A DNA stretch of 64,000 nucleotides from Acidithiobacillus acidisediminis. GTDB lineage: Bacteria; Pseudomonadota; Gammaproteobacteria; Acidithiobacillales; Acidithiobacillaceae. Each line of letters opens with the position of its first letter. The stretch's first letter is position 1. A program made the translations under genes and the position numbers. Of this stretch, positions 61,729 to 64,000 are shown piece by piece. A model generated the notes under the pieces. It was not told the origin of the DNA and did not search any database. It was given only the letters and a program-made list of their open reading frames with translations. The DNA lies in NCBI RefSeq assembly GCF_023277115.1, contig NZ_JALQCS010000001.1, forward strand, positions 800,001 to 864,000. Direction: 5' to 3'.

Positions 61729-64000
61729 GCTGGGAACCATCATCCGTCATGTCGTGGGCAGTCGCAATGACCGCCTGATCAAAAAAGCTCGCAGTGTCGT
61801 TTCCCGGATCAATGGCCTGCAGGACCAGTATCGCGCCATGAGCGACGCGGAGTTGCAGGGTCAGACCGCACGGCTGCGCGAGCGGGTCGCGCAGGGGGAG
61901 TCCCTGGATGCGGTCCTGCCCGAGGCCTTTGCCACAGTGCGGGAGGCGGCAGGACGGGTGATGGGCATGCGCCATTACGACGTGCAGCTGATCGGTGGCT
62001 ACATGCTGCATGAGGGCAAGATTGCCGAGATGCGCACTGGCGAAGGCAAGACCCTGGTGGCCACCCTGCCGGCCTATCTCAACGCCCTTTCTGGTCAGGG
62101 GGTGCATGTGGTGACAGTCAACGACTATCTGGCCAGTCGCGATGCGGAATGGATGGGGCGGGTACACCGCTTTCTGGGGCTCTCGGTGGGAACCATCATT
62201 GCCAATCTTTCCCCCGAAGAACGGCGGGCCGCCTACGCCGCCGACATCACCTATGGCACCAACAACGAGTTTGGCTTCGATTATCTGCGCGATAACATGG
62301 CCTTTTCTCCGGCCGAGCGGGTGCAGCGCGGCCTGCATTACGCCATCATCGACGAAGTGGATTCCATTCTCATCGATGAGGCGCGTACACCCCTCATCAT
62401 TAGTGGGCCTACTGAGGAAAATACCGATCTCTATCGCCGCGTCGATACGCTCATTCCGCAGTTTGTGGCGGAGGAAGACTTCAGCATCGACGAAAAGGCC
62501 AAGCAGGTCCTGCTCACCGAGGAAGGAGTGGAGAAGGCCGAGCAGTTGATGATCGACAACGGCCTCCTGCGTGAGGGGAGCCTCTATGATGTGCAGAATG
62601 TCAGCCTGGTCCACCACCTCAACCAGGGCTTACGCGCCCATCACATCTACAAGCGAGAGACGGATTACATCGTGCGCGATGGCGAGGTCTGCATTGTCGA
62701 TGAGTTCACCGGACGGATGATGACCGGGCGGCGCTGGTCTGACGGCCTGCACCAGGCGGTGGAAGCCAAGGAAGGGGTGGAGATCCAGAACGAGAGCCAG
62801 ACCCTTGCTTCGATCACCTTCCAGAATTATTTCCGGATGTACGAAAAACTCTCGGGAATGACCGGTACCGCCGACACCGAGGCCTTTGAACTAAATCAGA
62901 TCTATGGGCTGGAAGTGGTCGTCATTCCCACCCATCGGCCCGTTCAGCGCCGCGATTTTGCGGATCAAATCTATCGCACGGCAGCGGAAAAATGGGATGC
63001 CATCATTGCCGACATTGCCGATTGTCAACAGCGCGGTCAGCCTGTTCTGGTGGGTACCACTTCCATTGAACACAATGAATACCTTTCGCATCGCTTGCAG
63101 CAGGAAAAGATCGCCCATTCCGTGCTCAATGCCAAGCAACATGAGCGGGAGGCGGAGATTATTGCCCAAGCGGGTGTGCCAGGCGCGGTGACCATTGCGA
63201 CCAACATGGCGGGTCGCGGCACCGACATCAAACTGGGTGGGAATGTCGAACACCAAATCGAGTTTCTCGAGGCCGATCCGAATCTTGCCGCTGAGGAAAA
63301 AGAAAGTCGCGCCCAGGCCCTGACGGATGGTTGGGCGGCACTACACGAGCAGGCCCTGGCCGCCGGCGGTCTGCACATCATTGGCACCGAGCGCCATGAG
63401 TCGCGCCGAGTAGACAACCAGCTGCGCGGTCGTTCCGGGCGTCAGGGCGACGTTGGCAGCAGTCGCTTTTACCTCTCCCTCGAGGATCCGCTGATGCGGA
63501 TTTTTGGTAGCGATCGCCTGGGTGGGCTGATGCAGAAACTGGGCATGAAGCCCGGTGAAGCCATCGAACATCCGTGGGTGAACAAATCCATCGAAAACGC
63601 CCAGCGCAAGGTCGAGGCACGCAATTTCGATATCCGTAAACAGCTCCTCGAATATGACGATGTCGCGAATGAGCAGCGCAAGATCATCTACGCCCAGCGC
63701 AACGCCTTCATGGACAGCGAAAATCTCCAAAACGAAGTGGAAAGCCTGCGGGAAGACGTTCTCGCGGCCCTGCTCGAGGATTATGCGCCCGCCGGAGTGA
63801 TGGAAGAGCAATGGGACCTCGAAGGTTTGGAAACCGCCTTGGAGCGGATCTTTGCCGAGAAATTTCCCGTGGGTGACTGGCTTGCCGCGGATCGCACGCT
63901 GAATCACGCGGGCCTGCAAGAGCGGATCCTGACGGATGTACACGCCCGCTGGCAAGAGCGAGAGGGCCTGATGGGCGAGGAGATGGCTCGCCACCTGGAA
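61727..64000 (+). CDS. secA: Protein translocase ATPase SecA (3' end outside window)
   Basis: 758 codons are open to the window edge; full SecA is about 900. It is the motor that pushes preproteins through Sec[20 protein letters not shown] is the Walker A site, [17 protein letters not shown] the Walker B/DEAD-like site, and [14 protein letters not shown] and [26 protein letters not shown] belong to the second nucleotide-binding fold. [34 protein letters not shown] is the long helical scaffold. The start ATG at 61727 opens [15 protein letters not shown]. Confidence 0.97.
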   Translation, partial: MLGTIIRHVVGSRNDRLIKKARSVVSRINGLQDQYRAMSDAELQGQTARLRERVAQGESLDAVLPEAFATVREAAGRVMGMRHYDVQLIGGYMLHEGKIAEMRTGEGKTLVATLPAYLNALSGQGVHVVTVNDYLASRDAEWMGRVHRFLGLSVGTIIANLSPEERRAAYAADITYGTNNEFGFDYLRDNMAFSPAERVQRGLHYAIIDEVDSILIDEARTPLIISGPTEENTDLYRRVDTLIPQFVAEEDFSIDEKAKQVLLTEEGVEKAEQLMIDNGLLREGSLYDVQNVSLVHHLNQGLRAHHIYKRETDYIVRDGEVCIVDEFTGRMMTGRRWSDGLHQAVEAKEGVEIQNESQTLASITFQNYFRMYEKLSGMTGTADTEAFELNQIYGLEVVVIPTHRPVQRRDFADQIYRTAAEKWDAIIADIADCQQRGQPVLVGTTSIEHNEYLSHRLQQEKIAHSVLNAKQHEREAEIIAQAGVPGAVTIATNMAGRGTDIKLGGNVEHQIEFLEADPNLAAEEKESRAQALTDGWAALHEQALAAGGLHIIGTERHESRRVDNQLRGRSGRQGDVGSSRFYLSLEDPLMRIFGSDRLGGLMQKLGMKPGEAIEHPWVNKSIENAQRKVEARNFDIRKQLLEYDDVANEQRKIIYAQRNAFMDSENLQNEVESLREDVLAALLEDYAPAGVMEEQWDLEGLETALERIFAEKFPVGDWLAADRTLNHAGLQERILTDVHARWQEREGLMGEEMARHLE

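Noticed and set aside
1-64000. CRISPR arrays and tRNA or rRNA genes
   Set aside because: No regularly spaced repeat series and no cloverleaf or rRNA core sequence was seen on either strand; the only structured RNAs recognised are RNase P RNA and the fluoride riboswitch.

Overview
The window reads as the chromosome of a GC-rich Gram-negative bacterium. The evidence is lpxC, a proton-translocating complex I operon, a complete division and cell-wall cluster with meso-DAP-type MurE, and class A RNase P RNA. Gene content and protein style suggest an acidophilic Acidithiobacillus-like proteobacterium, but this is inference from recall, not a search.

Layout. 1-2685 (+): end of a DUF455 ferritin-like gene, tsaD, a TPR gene and speE. 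2686-5382: an AT-rich accessory islet with a DUF2158 gene, a small unknown gene, and a two-gene TIR plus caspase-like protease unit (3644-5021) that matches the architecture of TIR-caspase (type IV Thoeris) anti-phage systems. 5383-7174 (-): amine-oxidase-like flavoprotein and double-cupin gene. 7318-10604: a DUF429-like gene split by an IS66 element (7669-10176). 10635-16816: small unknown genes, a phosphatase/cfa pair, a fluoride-responsive operon (riboswitch, HyfB-like fragment, crcB, DUF190, zinc-ribbon/HEAT gene), a PIG-V-like membrane transferase and a methyltransferase. 16842-18003: a Phd/VapC-type toxin-antitoxin pair between a 157-bp duplicated nuoN tail and the real nuoN. 17841-31248 (-): nuoA to nuoN with a nuoCD fusion, every junction overlapping. 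31669-34778: a TMEM175-like channel gene split by a second IS66 copy (32118-34625) in opposite orientation. 34819-36586: repeat protein, glycine-zipper lipoprotein and ferritin-like diiron protein. 36743-54107 (-): the dcw cluster mraZ to ftsZ with a strong promoter and three MraZ boxes. 54331-54709 (-): rnpB and its promoter. 54761-64000: small unknown gene, fadD-like and sspA genes (-), P-type ATPase, lpxC and secA (+), with a DUF721/DciA-like gene antisense between the last two.

How it works together. The core is envelope and energy housekeeping: complex I makes proton-motive force, the dcw cluster makes and divides the peptidoglycan wall, LpxC starts lipid A and SecA drives export. On top lie a phage-defence islet, a toxin-antitoxin pair inserted next to nuoN, a fluoride-resistance operon and two recent IS66 insertions of 2508 bp. 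Each insertion has its own intact 8-bp target duplication, so they are independent events and the DNA between them has not inverted since.
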